Assembly (NCBI GenBank): GCA_025459285.1
Contig: JALOQY010000004.1
Span: 1-32,956 of the forward strand
Direction: 5' to 3'
DNA from: Planctomycetota bacterium
GTDB taxonomy: Bacteria; Planctomycetota; JAJSAM01
Length of the DNA stretch: 32,956 nucleotides
A model generated the notes under the pieces. It did not search any database. It saw only the letters and a list, made by a program, of their open reading frames with translations, and was not told where the DNA came from. Position numbers and translations under genes: made by a program. Position 1 is the first letter of the stretch. Each line of letters begins with the position of its first letter. Positions 8,830 to 15,579 of this stretch are shown piece after piece.

Positions 8830-8868
8830 CGGTGAGGTCCATTTTGCGGAACGACGTCCACCAGGTTC
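8811..8868. repeat. 58-bp segment bounded by an 8-bp inverted repeat in a divergent promoter region
   Basis: GAACCTGG (8811-8818) and CCAGGTTC (8861-8868) are perfect inverted repeats bounding 42 nt, in the gap between the leftward gene starting at 8790 and the rightward HEAT gene. The left end (CTGGCAGCCTGTC) resembles the ends of the repeats at 17767 and 28895 (CTGGCAGCCCGTC), so it may be a degraded copy. It overlaps the -35 of the leftward promoter. Confidence 0.35.
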
Positions 8869-8918
8869 GACACGTCGAGGGGGGAGACGGCCGGCAAGGC
8901 GTTCGCTGGGGAGTGGGC

Positions 8919-10064
8919 GTGCGCCGATACCGCCTGGTCATCCTCTGCCTGCTCCTCCTCCTCGCCCTCGTGGCCCTGCCCGCGGACCGGCGCTTCCGGC
9001 TCCGCGCCGGCCGGGAGCGGGCGGTCGAGGACGCCGTGGAGGCCCTCGGGGCGCCCTCCTTCGCCGACCGGGAGCGCGCCCAACGCCGCCTCGTCTCCCT
9101 CGGCGACGACGCCCGGGAGGCGCTCGCCGCGGCCAGGGGATCACCGGACGCCGAGGTGCGTCGCCGGGCCGCATCCGCACTCCGCTCGATCGCACGGGCC
9201 GTGGCCGACCCCGAGGAGCGGCTTGTCCCCGAGTACATCCGGCTGATCACGGGGGCCCTCCCGTACCCCGGCGCGCTCCGTCCCGGATCCCCCATCGACG
9301 GAGCCCTCCTCGTCTTCCCGGGCCCCGCCGCGCGCGCCGCGGCCCTCGCGGCCGGGAAGTCCGAGCATGACCTCGTCCTCCACCGCCGCGCCGTCGCCCT
9401 GCTCGTCCGCCTCGGCCGGCCGGAGGGCGCGCCGTACCTCGCCGCCCTGCTCCGCCGCGACTGGCCCCTCCCCTCCACGCTGGTCCTGGCCGCCGAGGGG
9501 CTCGCCGCGTTCGCCGGCCCGGCGGAGCGGGGGGACCTCCGGTTCGCGGCCCGGTCCCGGGAGCCCGTGGTCCGGGCCGGGGCGCTGCGGGCCCTGGCCC
9601 GCGCCGGGGACGCCTCCGACGTCGACCTCGCGAGGGAGGCCCTGCGGGATGACGACCCCGAGGTACGCCGGGCGGCGCTCGCGCTCCTCGCGGCGGGCCG
9701 CGGCGGACTCGCGGTCGAGGCCGCCCGGGAAGCACTCGGCGACGCATCCCCCCCGGTTCGCGTCGAGGCCTTGCGGATCCTCGCCCGGGCCGGGTCCGGC
9801 GCCGATGCGTCACTGGTTCCACCGCTCCTCGCGGACACCGCGGCGGACGTCCGGGCGGAGGCGGTGCGGGCGATCGCCGCTCTCGGCGACCCCGCCGGGG
9901 CCGCGCGCGCCGGGGGTGGCGACCCTTCCCCCGCCGTGCGGCGCGCCGCGATCGAGTCGGCGCGGCTGCTCCCCCCCGCTGAACGGCGCGATGCGCTCGC
10001 CGCCTCGGAGGAGGAGGGGGATCATTTCCTCGCGGCTCTGCGCGGGAAGATCCTCGGACCGTGA
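8919..10064 (+). CDS. Membrane-anchored HEAT-repeat protein
   Basis: 381 aa from the GTG at 8919, chosen because GGGGAG (8908-8913) sits 5 nt upstream and the first residues then form a basic head plus a strong hydrophobic anchor (RRYRLVILCLLLLLALVALP). The frame stays open to 8832, but that extension is hydrophilic and unsupported. After the anchor come HEAT repeats: ADRERAQRRLVSLGDDAREAL near residue 50, DAEVRRRAASALRSIA near 80, EPVVRAGALRALARAG near 205, DPEVRRAALALLAAG near 235, SPPVRVEALRILARAG near 265, and AADVRAEAVRAIAALGDP near 295. HEAT solenoids bind proteins; no catalytic motif is visible. Repeat A follows its stop directly and contains a TTCG-tetraloop hairpin that could terminate transcription. 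Confidence 0.85.
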   Translation: MRRYRLVILCLLLLLALVALPADRRFRLRAGRERAVEDAVEALGAPSFADRERAQRRLVSLGDDAREALAAARGSPDAEVRRRAASALRSIARAVADPEERLVPEYIRLITGALPYPGALRPGSPIDGALLVFPGPAARAAALAAGKSEHDLVLHRRAVALLVRLGRPEGAPYLAALLRRDWPLPSTLVLAAEGLAAFAGPAERGDLRFAARSREPVVRAGALRALARAGDASDVDLAREALRDDDPEVRRAALALLAAGRGGLAVEAAREALGDASPPVRVEALRILARAGSGADASLVPPLLADTAADVRAEAVRAIAALGDPAGAARAGGGDPSPAVRRAAIESARLLPPAERRDALAASEEEGDHFLAALRGKILGP

Positions 10065-10072
10065 ACGGAGAA

Positions 10073-10142
10073 GGCTGCCAGCGGCCCTTCGGGGCCGAGA
10101 GCGTTCTCGGCAATGTGGCCCTCCACCCCGATGGGCTGCTAG
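10073..10142 (-). repeat. Palindromic intergenic repeat, family 1, copy A
   Basis: Read on the minus strand it starts CTAGCAGCCCATCGGGG, continues with TTGCCGAGAACG and GGCCCCGA, and ends GGCAGCC. It aligns along its full length with copy B (minus strand of 17765-17826). On the plus strand it contains GGCCC-TTCG-GGGCC (10083-10096), a 5-bp stem with a UUCG tetraloop, and CGAGA-GCGT-TCTCG. It lies between the HEAT stop and the PadR start, and its CTAG end contributes to the TAGAAT box before PadR. Confidence 0.7.
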
Positions 10143-10145
10143 AAT
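10140..10145 (+). promoter_or_regulatory. Candidate -10 box (TAGAAT) for the padR-signal peptidase operon
   Basis: TAGAAT ends 7 nt before the ATG at 10153 and matches 5/6 of the sigma-70 consensus. This is the same geometry as the boxes at 16449 and 31564, and would give an essentially leaderless transcript. No convincing -35 is seen. Confidence 0.35.
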
Positions 10146-10152
10146 GGACGGG

Positions 10153-10410
10153 ATGTACTCCGAAACCCTCGCCGGGTTGATCCTCGACCTGCTGGCCGAG
10201 GAGCCGATGTCGGGCTTCGACCTCGGCCGGGCCCTCGCGAAGCGCCACGGGATCACGTTCCCCGACGGCGAGGGCCTGCTCTATGCCGCCCTCGTCCAGA
10301 TGGAGAAGGCCGGCTGGATCGACGGATCGTGGACCGAAGGGGAGCCGGGGATCCGCCGCCGCCTCTACCGGCTTCCCGTCCTCGTCTCCGCGGGGGAGGA
10401 GTCCGAGTGA
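10153..10410 (+). CDS. PadR-family transcriptional regulator
   Basis: 85 aa, close to the size of the minimal PadR winged helix. The sequence MYSETLAGLILDLLAEEPMSGFDLGRAL...FPDGEGLLYAALVQMEKAGWIDGSW...RRRLYRLP follows the PadR pattern: helices 1-2 with the xxSGYDL-like turn, the GxLYxxLxRLExxGxI recognition helix and the wing ending in RxYRLT-like residues. The GLLYAAL segment replaces the more common GTLYPLL. An ATG at 10144 is also in frame; I chose 10153 because of the -10 box geometry. It ends in GTGA, so its stop overlaps the start of the signal peptidase gene by 4 nt. By analogy with other PadR pairs it probably represses its own operon and perhaps responds to its partner's N-terminal domain; that is inference. 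Confidence 0.88.
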   Translation: MYSETLAGLILDLLAEEPMSGFDLGRALAKRHGITFPDGEGLLYAALVQMEKAGWIDGSWTEGEPGIRRRLYRLPVLVSAGEESE

Positions 10411-11777
10411 GCCGCCTCGTCCGTCGCGCCCGGAGGGCCTCCCGCTGCCGCCGCCTGCCGGCGGAAGCCCGGAATCGTCTCGCCGAGGAGTTCGCCGCCC
10501 ATCTCGCGGACGCGGTCAAGTCCTATCGCGACCTCGGCCTGAGCCGGCTCCGGGCGGAGCGACAGGCGCTGCGGGACTTCGGGGATCCGGCTCCGATCCG
10601 GGCCGGGATCGACCGGGCCTTCACCGGGCGGACCTTCACCCTGTTCCCCGGAAGCCTCTCCGAGCGCCTGCTCTCCTCGGCCGTCGGCAACCTCCGGTCC
10701 CTCCTCGTCATCGTGGCGATCGTCGTCCTCGTGCGCTGGCAGGTGGTGGCGGCCTACCACATCCCCACGAAGTCCATGGAGCCGACGCTGCACGGCGACC
10801 CCGAGAGCGGCGACATGATCCTCGTGGACAAGACCTACTACCGCCTCCACTCCCCCTCCCGGTTCGAGATCGCGGTCTTCGACCGGGAGGGCGAGGACAA
10901 GAGCCTCGTGAAGCGGATCGTGGGGCTCTCCGGCGAGGAGATCGACATCCGGGATGGCGACCTCTTCATCGATGGCGTCGTCGTGCGAAAGCCCCGCGAC
11001 GTGCAGGACGAACTCCTGGTGCCGGTCTACGCGGGCGGACGCGACCTGCTCGCGGACCTGGATGGCGAGGAGCGCGTCGGACTTGCCGCCTGGACCGCCA
11101 CCGGGTCCTGGTCCCGCTCCGACGGTTCTTTCCGCGGCTCGCCGGACGCGGGCGGGACGGCCGTCCTCGCGTTCCGCGGCGAGGTGACCGACGACTACCC
11201 CGGCGGCCTGCCGAGTGGAGACGCCCTCCCGGTGGAGGACCTGGTCCTTTCATTCCGGGTCCGCCCGGCGGAGGGGGCCACGACGGTGGCGGCCCTGCTC
11301 CGCGAGAGGGGAGACGTCTACGAACTGTCGATTCCCGTGGGCGCCGGAGACGCGGTGATCCACCGGAACAAGACGGAGGTCGCCCGCTCCCCCGCGACAT
11401 TCCTCCGGCCCGGTGAGGAGGTCTCGGTCCGGTTCGCCAATCTCGACGACCGCGTCTCGGCGGAGATTGACGGAAGCGAGCGGATGGCCGTGGCCATCGA
11501 CCGGGCGCGGGACATGCGTCGCGACGGGCCTCCGGCGGAGTTCGCGGTGGCCGGCGGACCGGCGGAGTTCGGTGGCGTGGGCCTCTGGCGCGACATCTAC
11601 TACCGCCGGGAGGGTCATCTGCCGTTCAAAGTCCCCGTGGACTGCTGCTACATGCTCGGGGACAACTCCGGCAACTCCCAGGACAGCCGGAGCTGGGGCG
11701 CGGTGCCCGTGAAGCGCCTGATCGGCCGCCCCGTCCTCGTCTTCTGGCCCCTCCCTCGCCTGAAGCTCGTCCGTTAG
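10407..11777 (+). CDS. lepB: Signal peptidase I (S26) with PadR-associated N-terminal domain and large insertion
   Basis: 456 aa, GTG start overlapping the padR stop. Residues 1-80 resemble the helical prefix domain found on membrane proteins paired with PadR (LAEEFAAHLADAVKSYRDLGLSRLRAERQALRDFGDP). A membrane helix follows at about 98-117. The S26 domain shows the catalytic serine in IPTKSMEPTL (S123), the catalytic lysine in SLVKRIVGLSGEEIDI (K169) and the GDNSGNSQDSR box E at 418-428. Between box D and box E lie about 220 extra residues that look like a concanavalin/LamG-type beta-sandwich (VLSFRVRPAEGATTVAALL, then VRFANLDDRVSAEIDGSER). It should cleave signal peptides on the outer face of the cytoplasmic membrane. 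Both the prefix and the insertion are unusual for LepB. The final codon is followed by TAG formed with repeat C. Confidence 0.92.
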   Translation: MSRLVRRARRASRCRRLPAEARNRLAEEFAAHLADAVKSYRDLGLSRLRAERQALRDFGDPAPIRAGIDRAFTGRTFTLFPGSLSERLLSSAVGNLRSLLVIVAIVVLVRWQVVAAYHIPTKSMEPTLHGDPESGDMILVDKTYYRLHSPSRFEIAVFDREGEDKSLVKRIVGLSGEEIDIRDGDLFIDGVVVRKPRDVQDELLVPVYAGGRDLLADLDGEERVGLAAWTATGSWSRSDGSFRGSPDAGGTAVLAFRGEVTDDYPGGLPSGDALPVEDLVLSFRVRPAEGATTVAALLRERGDVYELSIPVGAGDAVIHRNKTEVARSPATFLRPGEEVSVRFANLDDRVSAEIDGSERMAVAIDRARDMRRDGPPAEFAVAGGPAEFGGVGLWRDIYYRREGHLPFKVPVDCCYMLGDNSGNSQDSRSWGAVPVKRLIGRPVLVFWPLPRLKLVR

Positions 11778-11953
11778 CAGCCCGTCGCCGAGGGGCTTCC
11801 ACCAGCGCGGAGGCTTACGCCGACGGGCTGCTGGAGGGCTCGGACTTCCTCGGTCAGCACCCGGAACTGCTCACGAGGAGAATCGACCTCCCCGTCCGCG
11901 AGGGCGAGGCCGGCAGCGAGGAGGATTGCCGCGACCGGCGGGACGGACCGCAC
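11774..11953 (-). CDS. Small exported peptide at the end of the respiratory operon, tail formed by a repeat
   Basis: 59 aa, GTG start 4 nt after the stop of the HAO-like gene, with GGGGGAG placed 7 nt before the GTG. Residues 1-20 look like a signal peptide (MRSVPPVAAILLAAGLALAD); residues 21-42 are charged and probably helical (REQFRVLTEEVRALQQ). From residue 42 the frame runs into repeat C and ends at its TAA, so the last 18 residues are encoded by the repeat and the original C-terminus was probably lost. The strong ribosome-binding site, the spacing and the signal peptide argue for real expression. It is convergent with the signal peptidase gene, and their stop codons overlap. No family is recognised. 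Confidence 0.5.
   Translation of the reverse strand: MRSVPPVAAILLAAGLALADGEVDSPREQFRVLTEEVRALQQPVGVSLRAGGSPSATGC
11776..11832 (-). repeat. Palindromic intergenic repeat, family 2, copy C
   Basis: AGCAGCCCGTCG (11776-11787) and CGACGGGCTGCT (11821-11832) are perfect 12-bp inverted arms around 33 nt. On the minus strand the interior (AAGCCTCCGCGCTGGTGGAAG) matches copy D at 28895 nearly base for base. The left arm includes the last two bases of the signal peptidase TAG stop. Its position between convergent genes also suits a bidirectional terminator. Confidence 0.75.
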
Positions 11954-11957
11954 CGTC

Positions 11958-13619
11958 TCACTCCCCCGGTCTCTTCATGCCGAAGTAGCTCTTGTAGTGC
12001 TCCCGGATCCGCTGGGCCTCGGCGCGGTCCTGGCCGTCGCGCCACTCGTGCTCGGGGCGCGTGAGCTCGGTCGCGATCATCCCGAGCAGTTCCTCGTCGC
12101 CCTTCTCCTCGGCCAGCTCCCGCACGAGGGGCAGGAACTCCGTGTAGAAGTGCTTGCTCACCTCGTAGCCGCCGTGCCAGTGCGTGTAGTCCGGCCCCAT
12201 CATCGAGGCGCCGTGTCGCATGCGCCGGCCCTCGTGGTGCCACAGTTCGTAGTAGACGTAGGTCAGCTCGTGGCCGAAGCCCTTGACCTCGGGGGTCGAG
12301 AGATACCCCTTGTCGGCGATGTGCTTCATCAGCTTCAGGGACGGCTTCCCGAACTTCTCGTTGTAGAGCATGACGAGAGCATCGTAGCCCGCGTAGAAGC
12401 CCTCCACGTGGCTCGTGGAGTGGCAGGCCGCGCAAACCCCCTTCATGTCGTTGCGCTTTTCGTCCCAGCGGACGTCGCGCTTCGCCACCTCCCCCGTGGC
12501 GTCGATCGTCGCGGTCTTCGAGGTGGTCAGGACGCTGACCTCCGGCCGCAGCGTCCAGCTCACGCGGAGGCCTACGTCGTGGTTCACGGGGCGGATCCCC
12601 TCCGCGGTCCGGTAGGCCGACATGTGGCAGGTGGCGCAGGTCGGCGCGGCGGAGTAGTCGCGCCCCACCACCCACTCCGGGTGATCGAGGTTCATCTCCG
12701 CGAGCTGGTTGCGGAACGCGATCCCGTGCTTGGACTCGTTGTAGATCTCGATCTGCGGGTGGTCCGGCCCCATGTGGCACTTCCCGCAGTTCTCGGGCTG
12801 CCGCGCCAGCGCCTTGCTGAACTCGTGACGCGGATGGCACGCGTTGCAGGTCCCGAGGGAGCCGTCCGGGTTGAACCGCCCCATGCCGCTGTTCGGCCAG
12901 GTGGCGGCGTCCATCTCGAGGCGCGTGTTCGCCTTCGGCTGCTTGCCTTTGTGCGGCGCGAAGGCCGTCTCCACCGCGACACGCAGCTTCTCGCGGAGCT
13001 CCGCCTTGTAGCCGATCACGCCCTTCACGTCGGTCCCCTTCTCGGCCATGATCTCGTCCATGGCCTTCGTGGAGATCGCGCCGAGGTCGAGGGTGAAGCT
13101 CGAGCCGTCCTCGAACCGCTTCGTGAAGGCGAGCTGGCTGCCGTGGCACTGCTTGCAGCCGAGCACGGCGTTCGGTCCGCCGGCCACGAACTCGCCGATC
13201 ATGTTGTCCTGGCTGTGCAGGATCATGCCGGCGGTGTTGTGGTGGCTCGCCGCGAACTCAACGTTCTCGCGGGGGTGGCAGCGCGCGCAGGTTTCGGGGG
13301 TGACGATGGAGGTGATGTAGGCCCCCTCGTGGCGCCACGTCGTCACGCCGTCGGCGGGCGCGCCGTGGCAGTCCTGGCAGCCGACTCCCTTCACGGCGTG
13401 CTGGCTCGACGACCACTGCGCGACGACACCGGGCGACTTTTCGGCGTGGCACTTCACGCAGGCCGCGGAGTCGTCCTTCACGAGCGCCGAAAGCTGCGCA
13501 AGGCTCATCTTCTCCGGGGCCAGGTGGCGGCGTCGCTCCTGGTCCGCGACCATGAGGAGGGCCGCGACCATGAGGAGACCGAGGACGAAGATGATGATCC
13601 GCTTCGTGTTCAGCGACAT
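11958..13619 (-). CDS. Octahaem hydroxylamine-oxidoreductase-like cytochrome c
   Basis: 553 aa. An N-terminal hydrophobic segment (residues 7-25) acts as an uncleaved anchor or signal peptide. There are exactly eight CXXCH haem-binding motifs, at C54, C81, C111, C155, C258, C278, C328 and C396, the number and spacing of the HAO family. The C-terminal third has the family segment GASMMGPDYTHWHGGYEVSKHFYTEF; Y478 in DYTHWHG lies where, as I recall it, HAO carries the tyrosine cross-linked to the P460 haem, so an oxidative active site is possible. Family members oxidise hydroxylamine or hydrazine or reduce nitrite; substrate cannot be told here. GGAG lies 8 nt before the ATG. The upstream cytochrome b and Rieske genes indicate electron exchange with the quinone pool on the outer face of the membrane. 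Confidence 0.9.
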   Translation of the reverse strand: MSLNTKRIIIFVLGLLMVAALLMVADQERRRHLAPEKMSLAQLSALVKDDSAACVKCHAEKSPGVVAQWSSSQHAVKGVGCQDCHGAPADGVTTWRHEGAYITSIVTPETCARCHPRENVEFAASHHNTAGMILHSQDNMIGEFVAGGPNAVLGCKQCHGSQLAFTKRFEDGSSFTLDLGAISTKAMDEIMAEKGTDVKGVIGYKAELREKLRVAVETAFAPHKGKQPKANTRLEMDAATWPNSGMGRFNPDGSLGTCNACHPRHEFSKALARQPENCGKCHMGPDHPQIEIYNESKHGIAFRNQLAEMNLDHPEWVVGRDYSAAPTCATCHMSAYRTAEGIRPVNHDVGLRVSWTLRPEVSVLTTSKTATIDATGEVAKRDVRWDEKRNDMKGVCAACHSTSHVEGFYAGYDALVMLYNEKFGKPSLKLMKHIADKGYLSTPEVKGFGHELTYVYYELWHHEGRRMRHGASMMGPDYTHWHGGYEVSKHFYTEFLPLVRELAEEKGDEELLGMIATELTRPEHEWRDGQDRAEAQRIREHYKSYFGMKRPGE

Positions 13620-13631
13620 GGGGGTTCTCCG

Positions 13632-15116
13632 TCAGTGCACCATGGCTTCCCAGACGGTGAAGCCGAGCCAGAGGAGGAAGCCGGAGATCCCGATGAGGAC
13701 CGGGACCTCCTTCTTCGGGAAGAGCCGCTCGATCCGGCCATCGATCCACGGCCACAGGAAGAGGATGGCGAGGATCAGGCCGGTGAGGAGGACGCTCACG
13801 TCGAGCGAGGTGAGGCCGAAGAGTCCCGGGGAGAGCTTCAGCACCCGGAACTGGAAGTAGAAGTACCACTCCGGCTTGATGTGGTCCGGGGTGACCTGGG
13901 GGTTCGCCCGCTCCCCGAGTTCCGCCGGGAAGAGCAGGCAGAGGATGGTCAGCAGGAACAGGAGCCCGGTCCCGATCATCAACTCGGTGAGCATGTGGTC
14001 GGGGAAGAAGCTGAAGGTCTTCGGCTCCGCAGGGTCCTCCTTCTCCTTGAAGCGCCGGTGGCAGAGGGCGCCCGCGAGCAGGACCGCGACGAGCGCGGCG
14101 AGGAGCCAGCCGAATGCCGCGGGGCTCGCGGCCTCGCCGGTGAGGAGGTCCCGCACGACCTTCGCGGCGGCCAGCGCGACCGCCGTGAGGAAGACGAGGA
14201 GGCCCGCGAACCGCCGCCGCGCGAGGGCGGCCGCCCCGGCCGCGAGGGCCGCGGCGATCATCGCGAAGAGCGCCCGCGAGGTGCCGGGGAGGAACCGGTA
14301 GCCGACCAGGTCGAAGACCGTCGCGCCGCGCACGGCCACCACCGCCGCGAGGAGCGCCCCCGCCCCCGCGAGACCGGCGAGGACGAGGTGGATCGGGAAC
14401 GGCCGGCGGGCCTCGGCGCGCGCCGGTTCGAATTCGTACTCGGTAACGCCGTGAAGGCGGACGAAGGTCAGGTGGAGCCCGAGGACACCGATCATCAGGA
14501 GGGGGAGCAGCCCCACATGGAGCAGGTAGAGGCGCGTCAGCGTCTGCGTGCCGATCTCCGGTCCGCCGCGCAGGAGGAGCGCCATGGGCTTGCCGAGGAG
14601 GGGCACCGACTCGGTCAGGTTCGCCGCCACCGTCGCGCCCCAGTAAGAGAGCTGCTCGTTGATGAGCGAGTAGCCGGTGAAACCGAGGGCCAGCGTCAAG
14701 AGGAGGAGCGTGACGCCGAAGATCCAGTTCAGCTGGCGCGGGTGGCGGTAGGCCCGGGTGAAGAACGTCCGGAGGAGGTGCAGGAGGACCGTGACGATCA
14801 TCAGGTTCGCCGACCACTTGTGGATGCTCCGGACGAACCAGCCGAACGGCACCTCGTTCGAGATCCGCGCCACGCTGTCGTACGCGGTCGCGAAGCCGGG
14901 CTGGTAGTAGAAGGTGAGGAGGATGCCCGTCGTGATCTGGATGAAGAACAGGTAGGCCGGCGTCCCGCCGAGGGAGAACCACCATCGCTTGATGTGCCGG
15001 GGGACGGGTTCGTTCGTGAGCCGGCGCAGGCGGTCCCAGTCGAGGGGGATCAGCGCTTCCCAGCCCGTGGCGCCGGAGTGGCCGGCCGGTTTCTTCGCGG
15101 TCTCGGCTTCGGACAT
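13632..15116 (-). CDS. Fused cytochrome b of a bc-type complex (b6 plus subunit IV, with inserted helices)
   Basis: 494 aa. The N-terminal four-helix b-haem domain has the paired ligands H99/H113 (HKWSANLMIVTVLLH) and H200/H215 (HVGLLPLLMIGVLGLH); the second pair is separated by 14 residues, as in b6 proteins. The C-terminal part carries the quinol-site PEWY motif (415-418) and three final helices, as in subunit IV. Between them, about residues 240-355, are three to four additional hydrophobic helices not present in standard b6/IV or mitochondrial-type cytochrome b. It should oxidise or reduce quinol together with the Rieske protein encoded 1 nt upstream and pass electrons to or from the octahaem cytochrome encoded just downstream. 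No cytochrome c1 or f gene is present. Confidence 0.93.
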   Translation of the reverse strand: MSEAETAKKPAGHSGATGWEALIPLDWDRLRRLTNEPVPRHIKRWWFSLGGTPAYLFFIQITTGILLTFYYQPGFATAYDSVARISNEVPFGWFVRSIHKWSANLMIVTVLLHLLRTFFTRAYRHPRQLNWIFGVTLLLLTLALGFTGYSLINEQLSYWGATVAANLTESVPLLGKPMALLLRGGPEIGTQTLTRLYLLHVGLLPLLMIGVLGLHLTFVRLHGVTEYEFEPARAEARRPFPIHLVLAGLAGAGALLAAVVAVRGATVFDLVGYRFLPGTSRALFAMIAAALAAGAAALARRRFAGLLVFLTAVALAAAKVVRDLLTGEAASPAAFGWLLAALVAVLLAGALCHRRFKEKEDPAEPKTFSFFPDHMLTELMIGTGLLFLLTILCLLFPAELGERANPQVTPDHIKPEWYFYFQFRVLKLSPGLFGLTSLDVSVLLTGLILAILFLWPWIDGRIERLFPKKEVPVLIGISGFLLWLGFTVWEAMVH

Positions 15117-15117
15117 C

Positions 15118-15579
15118 TCAGGCCTCCTTCACGAGCACGAAGATGCTCGTCCCGCGGATGACCGTTTCGAGCCGCGTCAGGTCCTGCCCGGCCTCGGCGG
15201 GCGGACCGCTCACCGCGCGGCCCTCGGCGTCGAAGATCCCGTCATGGCACGGACAGACGAACTGGTTCCTCGTCCGGTCGAAGTGGACCCGGCAGCCGAG
15301 ATGCGGGCAGATGTCGGAGAGGACGCGCACCCCGTCCGGCGTGCGGGCCATGACGAAACTGTCGCCCGAAGGCGTCTTCACCGTCCTGCTCTGGCCCGGA
15401 GCGAGGGAGTCGAGGGCGCCCGCGAACAGCTCGCGGTAGCGCACCTTCGTGCCGAGGGGCAGGAGATAGCGCAGGAAGTGCGCGGCCCCGAGGCCGTATC
15501 CGGCGGCGAGACCGGTCCACATCAGAGCGGAGCCGAGGAACCTCCGGCGATCCGGGGTCGTGCCTCTCTCTTCGGTCAT
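15118..15579 (-). CDS. Rieske [2Fe-2S] subunit of the bc-type complex, Tat-exported
   Basis: 153 aa. The twin-arginine start DRRRFLGSAL followed by a hydrophobic segment fits Tat export with a retained anchor, usual for Rieske proteins. The cluster motifs are CPHLGC (C91, H93, disulfide C96) and CPCHDG (C109, C111, H112), giving ligands C91/H93 and C109/H112. The first motif has Pro in place of the usual Thr next to the cysteine. It relays electrons from the quinol-oxidation site of the cytochrome b encoded immediately downstream. Its ATG overlaps the methyltransferase stop (ATGA), and its own TGA is 1 nt from the cytochrome b ATG, so the three are translationally coupled. Confidence 0.95.
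   Translation of the reverse strand: MTEERGTTPDRRRFLGSALMWTGLAAGYGLGAAHFLRYLLPLGTKVRYRELFAGALDSLAPGQSRTVKTPSGDSFVMARTPDGVRVLSDICPHLGCRVHFDRTRNQFVCPCHDGIFDAEGRAVSGPPAEAGQDLTRLETVIRGTSIFVLVKEA

Noticed and set aside
6160-8835. Open frame of 891 codons on the plus strand
   Set aside because: Opposite two signal-peptide-bearing minus-strand genes; no domain or ribosome-binding site.
15045-15075. CAGCCCGTGG in the cytochrome b gene as another repeat copy
   Set aside because: Only 8-9 bases match, it has no inverted partner, and it lies inside well-conserved coding sequence.
11997-15161. Open frame of 1054 codons on the plus strand
   Set aside because: Lies opposite the HAO-like, cytochrome b and Rieske genes, whose haem and cluster motifs leave no doubt about the coding strand.
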